From Pseudobdellovibrionaceae bacterium (GTDB lineage Bacteria > Bdellovibrionota > Bdellovibrionia > Bdellovibrionales > Bdellovibrionaceae), in the NCBI GenBank assembly GCA_947374445.1, contig CANCBY010000006.1, forward strand, positions 1 to 31,753: a stretch of DNA of 31,753 nt, given 5' to 3'. A program made the translations under genes and the position numbers. A model generated the notes under the pieces. It made no database searches and had not been told where the DNA came from. It saw only the letters and a list, made by a program, of their open reading frames with translations. This document shows, piece by piece, positions 1 through 7,553 of this stretch (position 1 is the stretch's first letter; each line of letters starts with the position of its first letter).

Positions 1-236
1 TCCATGATGGGGATTTGATTCGGAGCCTCTACGATCTTATTGGTATTTTTATCCGTCAGATACCTTTCGGCATACCCAGTATCAAGACCTCGACTGAGCT
101 CTGGCTTAATCAAAACCGCCTGGCAGCGAACCGCAGCGGTCTCTGCAAAGGCGGAACTAGCCAGTGTGAGCAGCAGAAAGCTTAGGGTGATTTGAGAAAT
201 ATTTTTGCCGAATGTTTGTCGATGTTGTTTTTTCAT
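1..236 (-). CDS. Secreted protein of unknown function, N-terminal part only
   Basis: Only the first 78 codons are inside the window; the gene runs off the left edge. It starts at an ATG (bases 236-234) and stays open to base 1. The first about 31 residues form a classical signal peptide: a basic start (MKKQHRQTFGK), a hydrophobic core (LSFLLLTLASS) and an SAFA-ET cleavage site. The mature part begins ETAAVRCQAVLIKPELSRG, with one cysteine close to the cleavage site. Nothing in this stretch names a family. It probably acts in the periplasm or outside the cell. The gene is the last of several minus-strand genes for secreted proteins but is separated from the next one by about 330 bases, so it may have its own promoter. 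Confidence 0.75.
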   Translation of the reverse strand, partial: MKKQHRQTFGKNISQITLSFLLLTLASSAFAETAAVRCQAVLIKPELSRGLDTGYAERYLTDKNTNKIVEAPNQIPIM

Positions 237-566
237 AGTCTGCTCAATTGCAAGCAACAGGCCGATTTTGTTTTTTTTCGAACCTAAAAAGTCGCTGTAG
301 AATCAATGAATTAGACTTGAATTAGAATCAAAGGCGCTATATCTACTGGCAAACATTTGAGCAAGTAGGCCTGGAAAGGTCGACTTGAAACACCATTTAA
401 CATCACCTGTAAAAGACATACTCATCTCAAGATCGCGCAAACTTGCAGTAATGCAACGGCGCACTCAGCTCGCTTGCATTGTCACGGCTAAAGAAAGTCA
501 CTTTTACGACCAAACAATTGAAGTGGCCTGCAAAAAATAGACGTCAAAAATAAACTTCTTACAAAC
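237..566. other. Intergenic region without a recognisable gene
   Basis: About 330 bases separate two minus-strand genes. No convincing reading frame, tRNA or strong promoter was recognised by eye. A 7-base inverted repeat (AATGCAA at 450-456 and TTGCATT at 474-480) encloses a GC-rich 17-base spacer. It could be a weak hairpin, but no T-run follows it on either strand, so it is not called a terminator. The region should hold the promoter of the left-edge gene. Confidence 0.5.
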
Positions 567-968
567 TCAGATCGAAGAAACTCCGCAAATGCCTACGTTT
601 TGTTGATTGAGATTGAAAATATTTTTATGAATGCCACCCTGCTTTTTGTTGGCGTCGAGCTCGATTGAAAGGACAAACATAGCTTCTAAGCCGTTGTATT
701 TGTAGCTTCCAGCGTAGGTGCGAATTTCATTTTTTTGCGCTGACCCTGGCGCTAGAACAGACTCTATCTGTACGATCATTTTGCCAGGCATAACATCTAA
801 GATTGTATCGTAACCCAAGCGAAATTCTGTTTCAACCTGACCAGGCTTTTTAAGCTCAAAGCTAGTTTGCATGTTCACGCCCCGCCCCCAACAATCAATT
901 GTCGTCGCGTTCACATTAAACGAAGTTACTATCCCAACAAGCAATAGGCCCAAAACCATTTTATTCAT
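567..968 (-). CDS. Small secreted protein of unknown function (133 aa)
   Basis: The preferred start is the ATG at 968-966: it is preceded by a G-rich ribosome-binding site and begins a standard signal peptide (MNKMVLGLLLVGIVTSFNVNA, cleavage near residue 21). The frame is open a further 13 codons upstream, but that extension would put polar sequence before the signal peptide. The mature protein is about 112 residues with two cysteines, one near each end (TIDCWGRG and VGICGV), which could pair in the oxidising periplasm. The alternating hydrophobic pattern suggests mostly beta structure. It lies 69 bases downstream of the next secreted-protein gene and is probably the last gene of that operon. 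No family was recognised. Confidence 0.7.
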   Translation of the reverse strand: MNKMVLGLLLVGIVTSFNVNATTIDCWGRGVNMQTSFELKKPGQVETEFRLGYDTILDVMPGKMIVQIESVLAPGSAQKNEIRTYAGSYKYNGLEAMFVLSIELDANKKQGGIHKNIFNLNQQNVGICGVSSI

Positions 969-1037
969 AAATACCCCCACGTGGGCCGACTGGTAGCACA
1001 GGCACAAGGGCTAATATAGAGATTTTTATCTAGTCTT

Positions 1038-2027
1038 TTACTTTTTCTGCTCCCAAGGACCGGTCAAAGCATCCACCAAATACTTGGTTACCTGGGCGCC
1101 TAAAACAACACTCTTGAATTGCAAATCCTGCTCGTCGAGTGGCGGCATACCTGCCCCCAGCCTTGCGCCCATCTCGCCCGCGATGATGTCGCCGATGTTG
1201 TCTTGACTAAGAATCTTTATGGGCTCACGGACAGTCAACATCAACGGATTGATCGCATCTTTGGCTTTATAGAGGTAGTTAAAAATTAAGGCCGATGCAT
1301 AAGCTACACGAACTGAAATACCTTTGCTTTTCAGATGATCTGCTATCGCTGCTGGCACCAGCAAATGATAAACTTTTGTATTCAAAAACGGAATACCAAA
1401 CACTGTCAGCGACATTTTGCCATTCCACATACGAACATTTGCAATTTGCTGGAGCACATTCGAAAGCAAATCGACAAAAGGCTTATCCGAATGATTCTGC
1501 ATCAAGTATCGCACCTGCACAGAGCCCCTAGGCATATCCTGAAAGAGAGTTGCGAGAACCAAGAGCATCTCGCTACGAGTTGCAAAATAGGGCTGAGCAA
1601 ATTCGCCCAAATCAAACGGCTTAATACTTTCAGGTAGAATAAAACGGTAAGTCTCTATGTCTTGATTTAATTTTTGCAACTCACGCTGGAGGTCAAGCAA
1701 AAATGCCAAAACCGATGGAGAGTTCTTAAAAAGGTCTAAATGTTTTTTAAATGTGAAAATGTAGTTAACTTTTTGAGTCTCTGATACAGGAATTAAAATA
1801 GGAGAGATGTCCAAAAAACGAAACAGCTCGGGGCCGACATAGCGACACTCAGAATACTGATGGGTGTAAGCACCACACCTTTCGCTCAGCATTTGTGAAA
1901 TTTCATGAGTCATGATCGTTGGGTGAGCCAATAGGTAGCTATCAACAAAAGAGGCTTGTGCGCGCGAAAGAAAAAGCAAAAGCCCAAAAGTCATTGCTAT
2001 AATGAGTTTTGAGCCTTTGCCAATCAT
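1038..2027 (-). CDS. Secreted protein of unknown function (329 aa)
   Basis: The protein starts with a signal peptide of about 25 residues (basic MIGKGSK, hydrophobic core, SRAQA-S cleavage site). The mature part is largely helical, with two early cysteines (SERCGAY and SECRYVG) that could form a disulfide. An early THEIS stretch is reminiscent of HExxH metalloproteases but lacks the second histidine, so no protease call is made. The start lies only four bases after the upstream stop and has no clear Shine-Dalgarno sequence, so translation is probably coupled to the upstream gene. Operon order is 2619-2032, then this gene, then 968-567. No family was recognised; a periplasmic or exported role is inferred only from the signal peptide. 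Confidence 0.75.
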   Translation of the reverse strand: MIGKGSKLIIAMTFGLLLFLSRAQASFVDSYLLAHPTIMTHEISQMLSERCGAYTHQYSECRYVGPELFRFLDISPILIPVSETQKVNYIFTFKKHLDLFKNSPSVLAFLLDLQRELQKLNQDIETYRFILPESIKPFDLGEFAQPYFATRSEMLLVLATLFQDMPRGSVQVRYLMQNHSDKPFVDLLSNVLQQIANVRMWNGKMSLTVFGIPFLNTKVYHLLVPAAIADHLKSKGISVRVAYASALIFNYLYKAKDAINPLMLTVREPIKILSQDNIGDIIAGEMGARLGAGMPPLDEQDLQFKSVVLGAQVTKYLVDALTGPWEQKK

Positions 2028-2031
2028 AAAA

Positions 2032-2619
2032 TTAGTTATTACAAGCGGTTTGAGAGATTGCTACACGAGTCGCATTCAACTGAGCAACTTTTGCCTCACA
2101 CTCGTTTTTAACTTGGACTTTGATACCCTCTTGAATGCTGTTCAAAATTTGCAAAGTCGAAGAATCGTTAAAAACTCCACCTGAAGTTGCAGACACTAGT
2201 TTCTTTAAGTCGATATCTTGACTTTGACTGATAGGAGTCGTTTGGCTCACGAGCACACCCGACTGGCGAGCGCTCCCCGCCACTTCACTCTCTTTGCTGT
2301 TCCACATGCTACCAGTTACGGCGACCAAGTAATTCTCTTGGCTTTGACATTTGCTGATATTGATGGAGCTTTTTGCAGAGATTCTCGTCATCGTTTTCAT
2401 AATAAAAGTGCCGTCTTTATGTTGAGCCATCGAGCCGTCTGCTCTTCTTACATAGTCTTGAAATTCTTCTGTCGAAATCACAGTGTCCGAGCACTTAGAG
2501 ACACTAACTACGGACTCACCAAGTATGCGCATACGATTTTCGTTACGAGCAGCATCCGCTGCCAAAGCTGACGCAGACATTGTTAAAGCAGCTAAACCAC
2601 ACAAGACTTTTGATTTCAT
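2032..2619 (-). CDS. Periplasmic protein of unknown function (195 aa)
   Basis: The start is fixed by a very good ribosome-binding site (AAGGAGAACTTT directly before the ATG at 2619-2617) and a textbook signal peptide ending ASALAA. The frame is open 36 codons further upstream, but that part is basic and unrelated to a signal sequence. The mature protein has cysteines at VSKCSDT, NISKCQSQ, KNECEAK and the C-terminal TACNN, an even number that could form two disulfides. The middle is rich in Ser/Gln. No family was recognised. It is the first gene of a tight operon with the two following secreted-protein genes, so the three products may act together, but nothing in the sequence says how. Confidence 0.75.
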   Translation of the reverse strand: MKSKVLCGLAALTMSASALAADAARNENRMRILGESVVSVSKCSDTVISTEEFQDYVRRADGSMAQHKDGTFIMKTMTRISAKSSINISKCQSQENYLVAVTGSMWNSKESEVAGSARQSGVLVSQTTPISQSQDIDLKKLVSATSGGVFNDSSTLQILNSIQEGIKVQVKNECEAKVAQLNATRVAISQTACNN

Positions 2620-2690
2620 AAAGTTCTCCTTAAAGTTGTTTGACTTAAAAAAATTACCCGAACGAAATCTTTTTTGCGAATGACAGGCCA

Positions 2691-2706
2691 AAGCCCGGCG
2701 GGGCTT
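2691..2706 (-). terminator. Short GC-rich hairpin between operons
   Basis: AAGCCC (2691-2696) and GGGCTT (2701-2706) form a 6-bp stem with a 4-base loop, about 50 bases downstream of the carbamoyltransferase stop codon. On the minus strand it is followed by TGGCC, not a T-run, so it is a poor intrinsic terminator. It could also be part of the leader of the following gene. Confidence 0.3.
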
Positions 2707-2753
2707 AAAGCAGTGTATTCTATTCAAAGGGTGACAAAAAATTAGACAGAGGC

Positions 2754-4565
2754 TTATTTTGAGCTCTTTTGAACCACAAAATTCTCAAGTACCAAGACGT
2801 CCATTTCGGTTTTTAAAAAACATTGGACTGCCTCCGAAGGACTGCAAACAATCGGCTCCCCACGTACATTAAAACTGGTATTGATTAAAACCGGATGTCC
2901 CGCTTTTAGGCCAAAAACTTGCAACAACTGATGGAGCCTGGGATTTGATTCTCGCTCTATAGTTTGCACGCGCGCGGAGTAATCGAGGTGGGTGATCGCG
3001 GGCAAAACCGATCTTAATGTGGCCAACTTTTCACCAAGACTCATGCGCTCATAACCTACTGGCCGAGGCTTTTGCAGAGACTTTTTTACCTGTTCGGTGC
3101 GAAGCATATATGGAGAGGGCTCAGAAATTTCAAAATAACGGCCGGCATCTTCAACGGCCACGATCGGAGCAAAAGGCCGAAAGGTTTCGCGGAATTTAAT
3201 TTGAAGATTGAGTCTTTGCTGCATGCTTGAATGCAAAGGACTTGCGATAATACTTCGATGTCCTAGAGCCCGAGGTCCCCACTCCATTCTCCCCTGAAAC
3301 CATCCCATCACTTGATCTTTCAACAACAGCTCGGATACAAACTCACAGAGTTCGCTGTCAGTTTGGAATTGAATAAAATTAAGTCCTTGAGCCACAAGCG
3401 CTTCTTTAATTTCAGACTCACCGAAACTAGGCCCAAGACAACTTTCTTGCATCAGGTCTTTGCCATGCTTTTTCACCAAAGGGATTTTGCGTACCAATTG
3501 ATCATAAAGATACGCCGCCCCTAAGGCACAGCCAGCATCATCGGCTGCAGGTTGAATCCAAGTTTTTTCAAAAACTCCAGATCGCAAAATCTTGCCATTG
3601 GCCACGCAGTTGAGCGCAACTCCACCCGCCATCACTAAGTTACGACTGCCGGTCAATTCTTTGGCCGTCTTTGCTAAACACAAAAGCCCTTCTTCAAGCA
3701 CATCTTGCGCAGCTAGAGCTAGGTCCGCTTGCTTTTGAGTCAGCATCGACTCAGGCGTGCGAGCTGGCATTTGAAATATTTTTTCCCAGCTAGCGGTGCG
3801 GATCATGCGATCTGACTCAACAAAAGAAAAATGTTGAAGCTGCAACTGCAAACTTCCATCTGCAAATATTTGTAAAATCTCTTTTTCAATTTGCTGCCGA
3901 AAAAACTGATAATCTGTGCTCTGCCGATCACCGTAAGGCGCAAGCCCCATTAATTTGTACTCGCCGCCGTTAACTTTAAAACCCAAAAATAAAGTCATGG
4001 CCGAATAGAATAAGCCCCAAGAATGAGGAAATTTCATTTCTTTTAAAATTTTAATCTCTGAGCCTTGACCAAAACCAATCGTGCAGGTGTTGCCTTCTCC
4101 CACACCATCGACAGTCAAAATGGCGGCCTCATCGAATGGCGAAGGATAAAAAGCGCTCGCCGCATGGGCGATATGATGCCCCGAAAAACTCAGCTTGCCC
4201 TTGACCGAAGCGCCAAATTCTTGCTGAAAGAGTGCTTGCAGTCTTTGCTTAATAAATAATTTTTCTTTCAGCCAGATCGGCATACTCAGACAAAATGATT
4301 TAAATCCTCTGGGTGCAATGGCCAAATAGGTCTCGAGCAGTCTTTCAAAAGTCAAAAACGGCTTTTCATGAAAGCAGACCTGATCCACCTCTTCAAGACG
4401 AATGCTAAGGTAATCAAGTCCTGCACGAATTGCATTTTTTGGAAAGCGTGGATCACTCTTTTGCCGTGAAAAACGTTCTTCTTGAGCTGCAAAAAGAATC
4501 TCGCCATCTTTTAAGAAGACGCACGCTGAGTCATGATAAAAAGCAGAGATCCCAAGAACTAGCAT
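2754..4565 (-). CDS. Carbamoyltransferase of the NodU/CmcH family (603 aa)
   Basis: The enzyme should transfer a carbamoyl group from carbamoyl phosphate, through an adenylate intermediate, to a hydroxyl on a sugar, lipid or small molecule. The sequence is full length for the family. The N-terminal domain starts MLVLGISAFYHDSAC and has the EERFSRQK stretch. A histidine-rich GHHIAHAASAFYPS motif at about 129-142 is the conserved metal and active-site region, followed by LTVDGVGE. The C-terminal domain has MAGGVALNCVANGK, DDAGCALGAA, GRMEWGPRALGHRSI and NTSFNVRGEPIV, all typical. Its partners upstream are a DUF5989 miniprotein and an SxtJ-like membrane protein, a common trio in proteobacteria. 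The substrate cannot be read from the sequence; a cell-envelope glycan is a guess. Confidence 0.93.
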   Translation of the reverse strand: MLVLGISAFYHDSACVFLKDGEILFAAQEERFSRQKSDPRFPKNAIRAGLDYLSIRLEEVDQVCFHEKPFLTFERLLETYLAIAPRGFKSFCLSMPIWLKEKLFIKQRLQALFQQEFGASVKGKLSFSGHHIAHAASAFYPSPFDEAAILTVDGVGEGNTCTIGFGQGSEIKILKEMKFPHSWGLFYSAMTLFLGFKVNGGEYKLMGLAPYGDRQSTDYQFFRQQIEKEILQIFADGSLQLQLQHFSFVESDRMIRTASWEKIFQMPARTPESMLTQKQADLALAAQDVLEEGLLCLAKTAKELTGSRNLVMAGGVALNCVANGKILRSGVFEKTWIQPAADDAGCALGAAYLYDQLVRKIPLVKKHGKDLMQESCLGPSFGESEIKEALVAQGLNFIQFQTDSELCEFVSELLLKDQVMGWFQGRMEWGPRALGHRSIIASPLHSSMQQRLNLQIKFRETFRPFAPIVAVEDAGRYFEISEPSPYMLRTEQVKKSLQKPRPVGYERMSLGEKLATLRSVLPAITHLDYSARVQTIERESNPRLHQLLQVFGLKAGHPVLINTSFNVRGEPIVCSPSEAVQCFLKTEMDVLVLENFVVQKSSK

Positions 4566-4578
4566 CTAAAATAAAACC

Positions 4579-4728
4579 CTAGAATAAAGTGTAGATAAAA
4601 GGAGCTACAACAGACTGTGAAGACACTAAAATCAAGCCACCCAAAAGCATCATTGTGACGACTATTGGTAAGAGCCAATACTTTTTATTAACCCTCATGT
4701 ACTTATAAAAATCTTTTAAAAAATCCAT
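4579..4728 (-). CDS. DUF5989-family small membrane protein (49 aa)
   Basis: The start chosen is the ATG at 4728-4726, preceded by GAGAGCGAG. The product begins MDFLKDFYKYMRVNKKYW, then has one membrane helix (LLPIVVTMMLLGGLILV), and ends SVVAPFIYTLF. This size and layout, and its place between an SxtJ-like gene and a NodU-type carbamoyltransferase, match the DUF5989 family. A longer frame reaches back to 4788 but would overlap the end of the SxtJ-like gene and adds no sensible N-terminus. It lies 13 bases before the carbamoyltransferase. Its function is unknown; association with the carbamoyltransferase at the inner membrane is inferred from repeated gene neighbourhood. Confidence 0.7.
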   Translation of the reverse strand: MDFLKDFYKYMRVNKKYWLLPIVVTMMLLGGLILVSSQSVVAPFIYTLF

Positions 4729-4754
4729 GAACTCGCTCTCTTCGTTGAATTGTC

Positions 4755-5133
4755 TTAAAAAGGATCCTGGAGATGATCCGCATTCCAAATTTTAGTTGCA
4801 TCAATCAAGGTCGTTTTTAAACGAATATCTTGCTTCAAGGTGTCTCGATTGAATCTGCGAAACAACAAGGACCAGGGAGTTACAATTAAAAAGAAAAACA
4901 ATCCCATCACCAGAAGTGTGGTCCACCGCAAAACTAAATCTCTCAATCGCATCCAGTAATGTTCGAGCAGAATAGCCTCCAGGTCCTAAATCGTTCCACA
5001 AATATTCAGGCACCGCAAACCCTAAACTGACGACACCGAAAGGATACAGGCCGCAAACAACACCGGAATATCCCTTCAAATCGTTTTCTGATGAGACAGG
5101 TCTATAGCCGAAAGCAGATTTTATCTCATCCAA
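4755..5133 (-). pseudogene. SxtJ-like membrane protein, apparently frameshifted
   Basis: The C-terminal half (4952 down to 4755) reads as the end of the SxtJ family: WMRLRDLVLRW, a membrane helix (LLVMGLFFFLIVTPWSLLF), RRFNRD and a final QDPF. This frame is open only from 4988. Its first ATG (4952) has no ribosome-binding site and would start inside the conserved WMR motif. The start region is in another frame, beginning at 5133 with MDEIKSAFGYRPVSSENDLK and containing a hydrophobic segment. In that frame the 3' part becomes non-membrane sequence with no family resemblance. Joining the two frames needs a one-base shift somewhere near 4952-4988, and even then the product is shorter than usual. 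The gene is therefore probably decayed, or carries a sequencing or assembly error. A translated frameshift is possible but no classic slippery site is evident. Confidence 0.55.
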
Positions 5134-5187
5134 TGCTCACCAAAATCCGATTCATCCGGTTTTCGGGCCTATTCCTCTGCTTAATAG

Positions 5188-5252
5188 AAGCTTTGGGGGT
5201 GCACCGCCCGCAAAGCTTTTTGCATCAGCCTCCTGGATCGGAGGGGCGGTGC
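5188..5252 (+). repeat. REP-like palindromes at the transposase start
   Basis: Two overlapping inverted repeats are visible. AAGCTTTG (5188-5195) and CAAAGCTT (5211-5218) form an 8-bp stem with a GC-rich 15-base loop. Within that loop GCACCGCCC (5201-5209) is the exact complement of GGGCGGTGC at 5244-5252, which lies between the ribosome-binding site (GGAGG, 5240-5244) and the ATG at 5255. The two folds compete for the same bases. Palindromes of this kind are the usual companions and substrates of REP-associated tyrosine transposases. The TTTT after the first stem also makes it resemble a terminator. Confidence 0.55.
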
Positions 5253-5254
5253 CC

Positions 5255-5842
5255 ATGTCAAATTCAAAATCCACAGTAAAACAACTCAAACTCTTCAAGC
5301 AACCTAAAGTGAGAAAAGATCACGGCGGAAGCCTCGCCCTTCGTAAGCGACGAGCTCGCAGGCCGCTGAATCTCAAGCAAAGTCATCACATCACCATGAA
5401 GTCTCGCCATGCGGTGGGATCAAGATCCTTGTTTAGACACAAGAAGATGATCTTAAGCCTGATAAAGAAGAATTCATCCAAGTTTCAAGTGAGCGTCTAT
5501 GAGCATGCCATTCAGGGCAACCATATCCACCTTCTGGTAAAGGCTCAAACCCGAGCAGGACTTCAGAACTTTTTCAGAGTCATTGCCGGGCATATCGCAC
5601 AAAAGATTTTAAAAGAATGTCCTCTCAAACCTACGCCGGGCGGTGCCTCATCCAAAACTAAAGGTTGTGAGAAGAACCAGCGGAAGTTTTGGAACTACTT
5701 GCTGTACTCACGGATCATTACTTGGGGACGAGAGTTTAAACTTGTCGCAAAGTACATCCAGCGCAACACCCTTGAGCTCTTGCATTTGATTGCCTATCAG
5801 CAGCGAGGTAAAGTGGGGCGCTGGTCAGGATACCAAACATAA
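5255..5842 (+). CDS. REP-associated tyrosine transposase (IS200-like, TnpA-REP) (195 aa)
   Basis: This is a single-strand HUH endonuclease of the Y1 family that nicks REP/BIME palindromes. The HUH motif is HIHLLVK at residues 90-96. The likely nucleophilic tyrosine is Y167 in KYIQRN, on the helix where the family carries it. The N-terminus (KDHGGSL, then RRPLNLKQSHHITMKS) is typical of the RAYT subgroup seen in delta-proteobacteria-like genomes. The start is the ATG at 5255, with GGAGG ten bases upstream; an in-frame GTG at 5249 is less likely. Such genes usually occur once, are not flanked by IS ends, and behave as domesticated elements. It is divergent from the damaged SxtJ-like gene, so an old insertion or rearrangement could be linked to that damage. 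Confidence 0.88.
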   Translation: MSNSKSTVKQLKLFKQPKVRKDHGGSLALRKRRARRPLNLKQSHHITMKSRHAVGSRSLFRHKKMILSLIKKNSSKFQVSVYEHAIQGNHIHLLVKAQTRAGLQNFFRVIAGHIAQKILKECPLKPTPGGASSKTKGCEKNQRKFWNYLLYSRIITWGREFKLVAKYIQRNTLELLHLIAYQQRGKVGRWSGYQT

Positions 5843-5949
5843 CTGGAAAAAGCAGACTGCCTATAAGTAAGACACTATCCATAACATTCTCACGGTTTCA
5901 GCCCTTTTCGCCAACCCGAGCTATGGTAAAATATAAGTAGAGGTGAACT

Positions 5950-6291
5950 ATGCATAAGGGTTTGGCTCTTACATTTTTGATTGCTTGCACTAGCATCGGT
6001 CCCCTACAAGAAGCCGGGGCCGAAAGCAGAGACACCTTTTTGCGCCATTACCATCTGCGTGATGGGAGCTACAACACGCTGGGCTTTCGCATCGAAAAGA
6101 TTCGCAAAGGCAGTGTCTATGACCAGATCGGCCTTGAGAATGGCGACATCATCAAAAAGATTAACTCCAAGCCCATCACCAATTCGGCCGAAGCCAGATA
6201 TGTCTTTCAAGAGCTCAAGAGCCGAAAGAATTTACACCTATTGATTGAGCGAAATGGCCAAGAAATCCCCCTGCATTATCGGGTAAAATAA
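5950..6291 (+). CDS. Secreted single-PDZ-domain protein (113 aa)
   Basis: A signal peptide of about 24 residues (MHKGLALTFLIACTSIG..., cleavage after EAGA) is followed by a short linker and one PDZ domain filling the rest (about 40-113). The core reads LGFRIEKIRKGSVYDQIGL, then NGDIIKKINSKPI, the usual carboxylate-binding and ligand-groove pattern. It most resembles the C-terminal PDZ domain of GspC-type secretion proteins, but there is no transmembrane anchor or HR domain and no protease domain. It probably binds protein C-termini in the periplasm as an adaptor. The start has AGAGGTGAACT before the ATG. The next gene begins 16 bases downstream, so the two may be co-transcribed though functionally unrelated. 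Confidence 0.8.
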   Translation: MHKGLALTFLIACTSIGPLQEAGAESRDTFLRHYHLRDGSYNTLGFRIEKIRKGSVYDQIGLENGDIIKKINSKPITNSAEARYVFQELKSRKNLHLLIERNGQEIPLHYRVK

Positions 6292-6307
6292 TGTAGAGTG
6301 ATCATTC

Positions 6308-7051
6308 ATGAGCGCAGACCCCAAATCCTCATTTAAATCCGTTCCTAAAAAGTACCACCCGAGGGGCTTTGAACTCCTGCATGAGGACCTCGACATCATC
6401 GTAGGTAACAAAGCCGCCGGGCTTTTAACTGTCGCCGCACTCTGGGAAAAAGAGAAAACCGTCCACAATCTGCTCAACCAGTACGTCCGTAAAGGCAACC
6501 CAAAGTCACACAAATGCGTCTACGTTGTTCATCGTCTAGATCAAGCCACCACAGGAGTCTTAGTTTTTGCTAAAAGCGAAAAAGCCCAGTTATTTTTGAA
6601 AGACAATTGGCGAGCCAATAAAAAAACTTATCTCGCAATCGTGCACGGCAAGCTCAAAGAAAAGTCAGGCACGGTCTCTAGTTATTTGAGCGAAGACGAA
6701 GACTACGTTATTCACTCAAGTCAAACCGATGAAAGCGGAAAGCTTTCACACACCGAGTATCAAGTGCTCAAAGAAACAGCTAAGTTCAGCCTAGTGCAGA
6801 TCAATTTATTGACCGGCCGAAAAAATCAAATCCGCGTGCACATGGCAGAGCTCGGGCACCCTTTGGTCGGCGACAGCAAATATGGGCCAAAACAAGCCCC
6901 GTATCCGAATTTGGCTTTGCATTCGGTAAAACTTGAACTGACACATCCGTTTCGTGGAGAAAGAATGCAATTCGCGGCACTACCTCCGGGGCATTTTAAA
7001 AATTTGGTGGATTTTAATTATCAGCTTTGCCTAAACCCAGGCGTTAACTAA
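6308..7051 (+). CDS. RluA-family pseudouridine synthase (247 aa)
   Basis: The enzyme converts selected uridines in rRNA or tRNA to pseudouridine. The catalytic motif is clear: VVHRLDQATTGVLVFAKS, with the nucleophilic aspartate at about residue 78. Other family landmarks are KTYLAIVHG, the later GRKNQIRVHMAELGHPLVGDSKYG, and LALHSVKLELTHPF near the end. There is no N-terminal S4 RNA-binding domain, as in the RluA/RluC-short and TruC types, so the RNA target cannot be assigned. The start is ATG at 6308, preceded by an AGAG sequence. The 3' end overlaps the end of the convergent DUF3307 gene by 21 bases (7031-7051). Confidence 0.92.
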   Translation: MSADPKSSFKSVPKKYHPRGFELLHEDLDIIVGNKAAGLLTVAALWEKEKTVHNLLNQYVRKGNPKSHKCVYVVHRLDQATTGVLVFAKSEKAQLFLKDNWRANKKTYLAIVHGKLKEKSGTVSSYLSEDEDYVIHSSQTDESGKLSHTEYQVLKETAKFSLVQINLLTGRKNQIRVHMAELGHPLVGDSKYGPKQAPYPNLALHSVKLELTHPFRGERMQFAALPPGHFKNLVDFNYQLCLNPGVN

Positions 7052-7399
7052 GGCGACAGTCCACACAACTTTTGAAAGTATGTGCAATGCCTGATCGGTA
7101 TGAAAACCAAACCATCGTTCGCATTTCGCAAAATCTATCATCCAATGAACGACCGTTTCTGCGACACCTAGGGTGATATTTTGCGAGATCAAGTAAACCA
7201 AAAGACCATGATGAAGAGAATGAGCCGTCAATAAATGAGGCCAAATCACTTGCATGTTTTTTTGCGCTTCAGCACTCAGGGTATCTCGAAAATGCCTGTT
7301 TTTATTGGTCGCGATCCACTCATTTTGCAAAGCGTAGTCAGCCAAGGCATGGCCGCAGAGAAATAAAAAAAACAACGAAAATGGACCCAGTTGCGTCAT
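7031..7399 (-). CDS. DUF3307-family membrane protein (122 aa)
   Basis: The family signature is visible throughout: an N-terminal hydrophobic stretch followed by GHALADYALQNEWIATNK, then WPHLLTAHSLHHGLLVYLI, an HWMIDFAKCE helix and FHTDQALHILSKVVWTV. It should be a small polytopic inner-membrane protein with three or four helices; conserved histidines and aspartates suggest a metal or catalytic role, but the function is unknown. The start (CAT at 7397-7399) has a weak ribosome-binding site. The gene is convergent with, and overlaps by 21 bases, the pseudouridine synthase gene. No link between the two is suggested beyond position. Confidence 0.85.
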   Translation of the reverse strand: MTQLGPFSLFFLFLCGHALADYALQNEWIATNKNRHFRDTLSAEAQKNMQVIWPHLLTAHSLHHGLLVYLISQNITLGVAETVVHWMIDFAKCERWFGFHTDQALHILSKVVWTVALVNAWV

Positions 7400-7553
7400 T
7401 CATTAAGGCTATTTGAGGAAATGCTTTCTGGCAAAATATTCTAACTACCCAAAGCTCCATCTGGCCCCACCTCCCCACTACTAACGATGTTCCTGCCTCA
7501 ACCACAAAGGCCCCACTTGACAAGACCTTTGCATCTCGACTTCAATCAGCCTC

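Noticed and set aside
1875..1925. HExxH metalloprotease motif in the 329-residue secreted protein
   Set aside because: The sequence THEISQML has no second histidine at the required spacing.
4801..4950. 3' part of the frame starting at 5133 as a real protein end
   Set aside because: In this stretch the other frame gives the conserved SxtJ C-terminus, whereas this frame gives no recognisable sequence.
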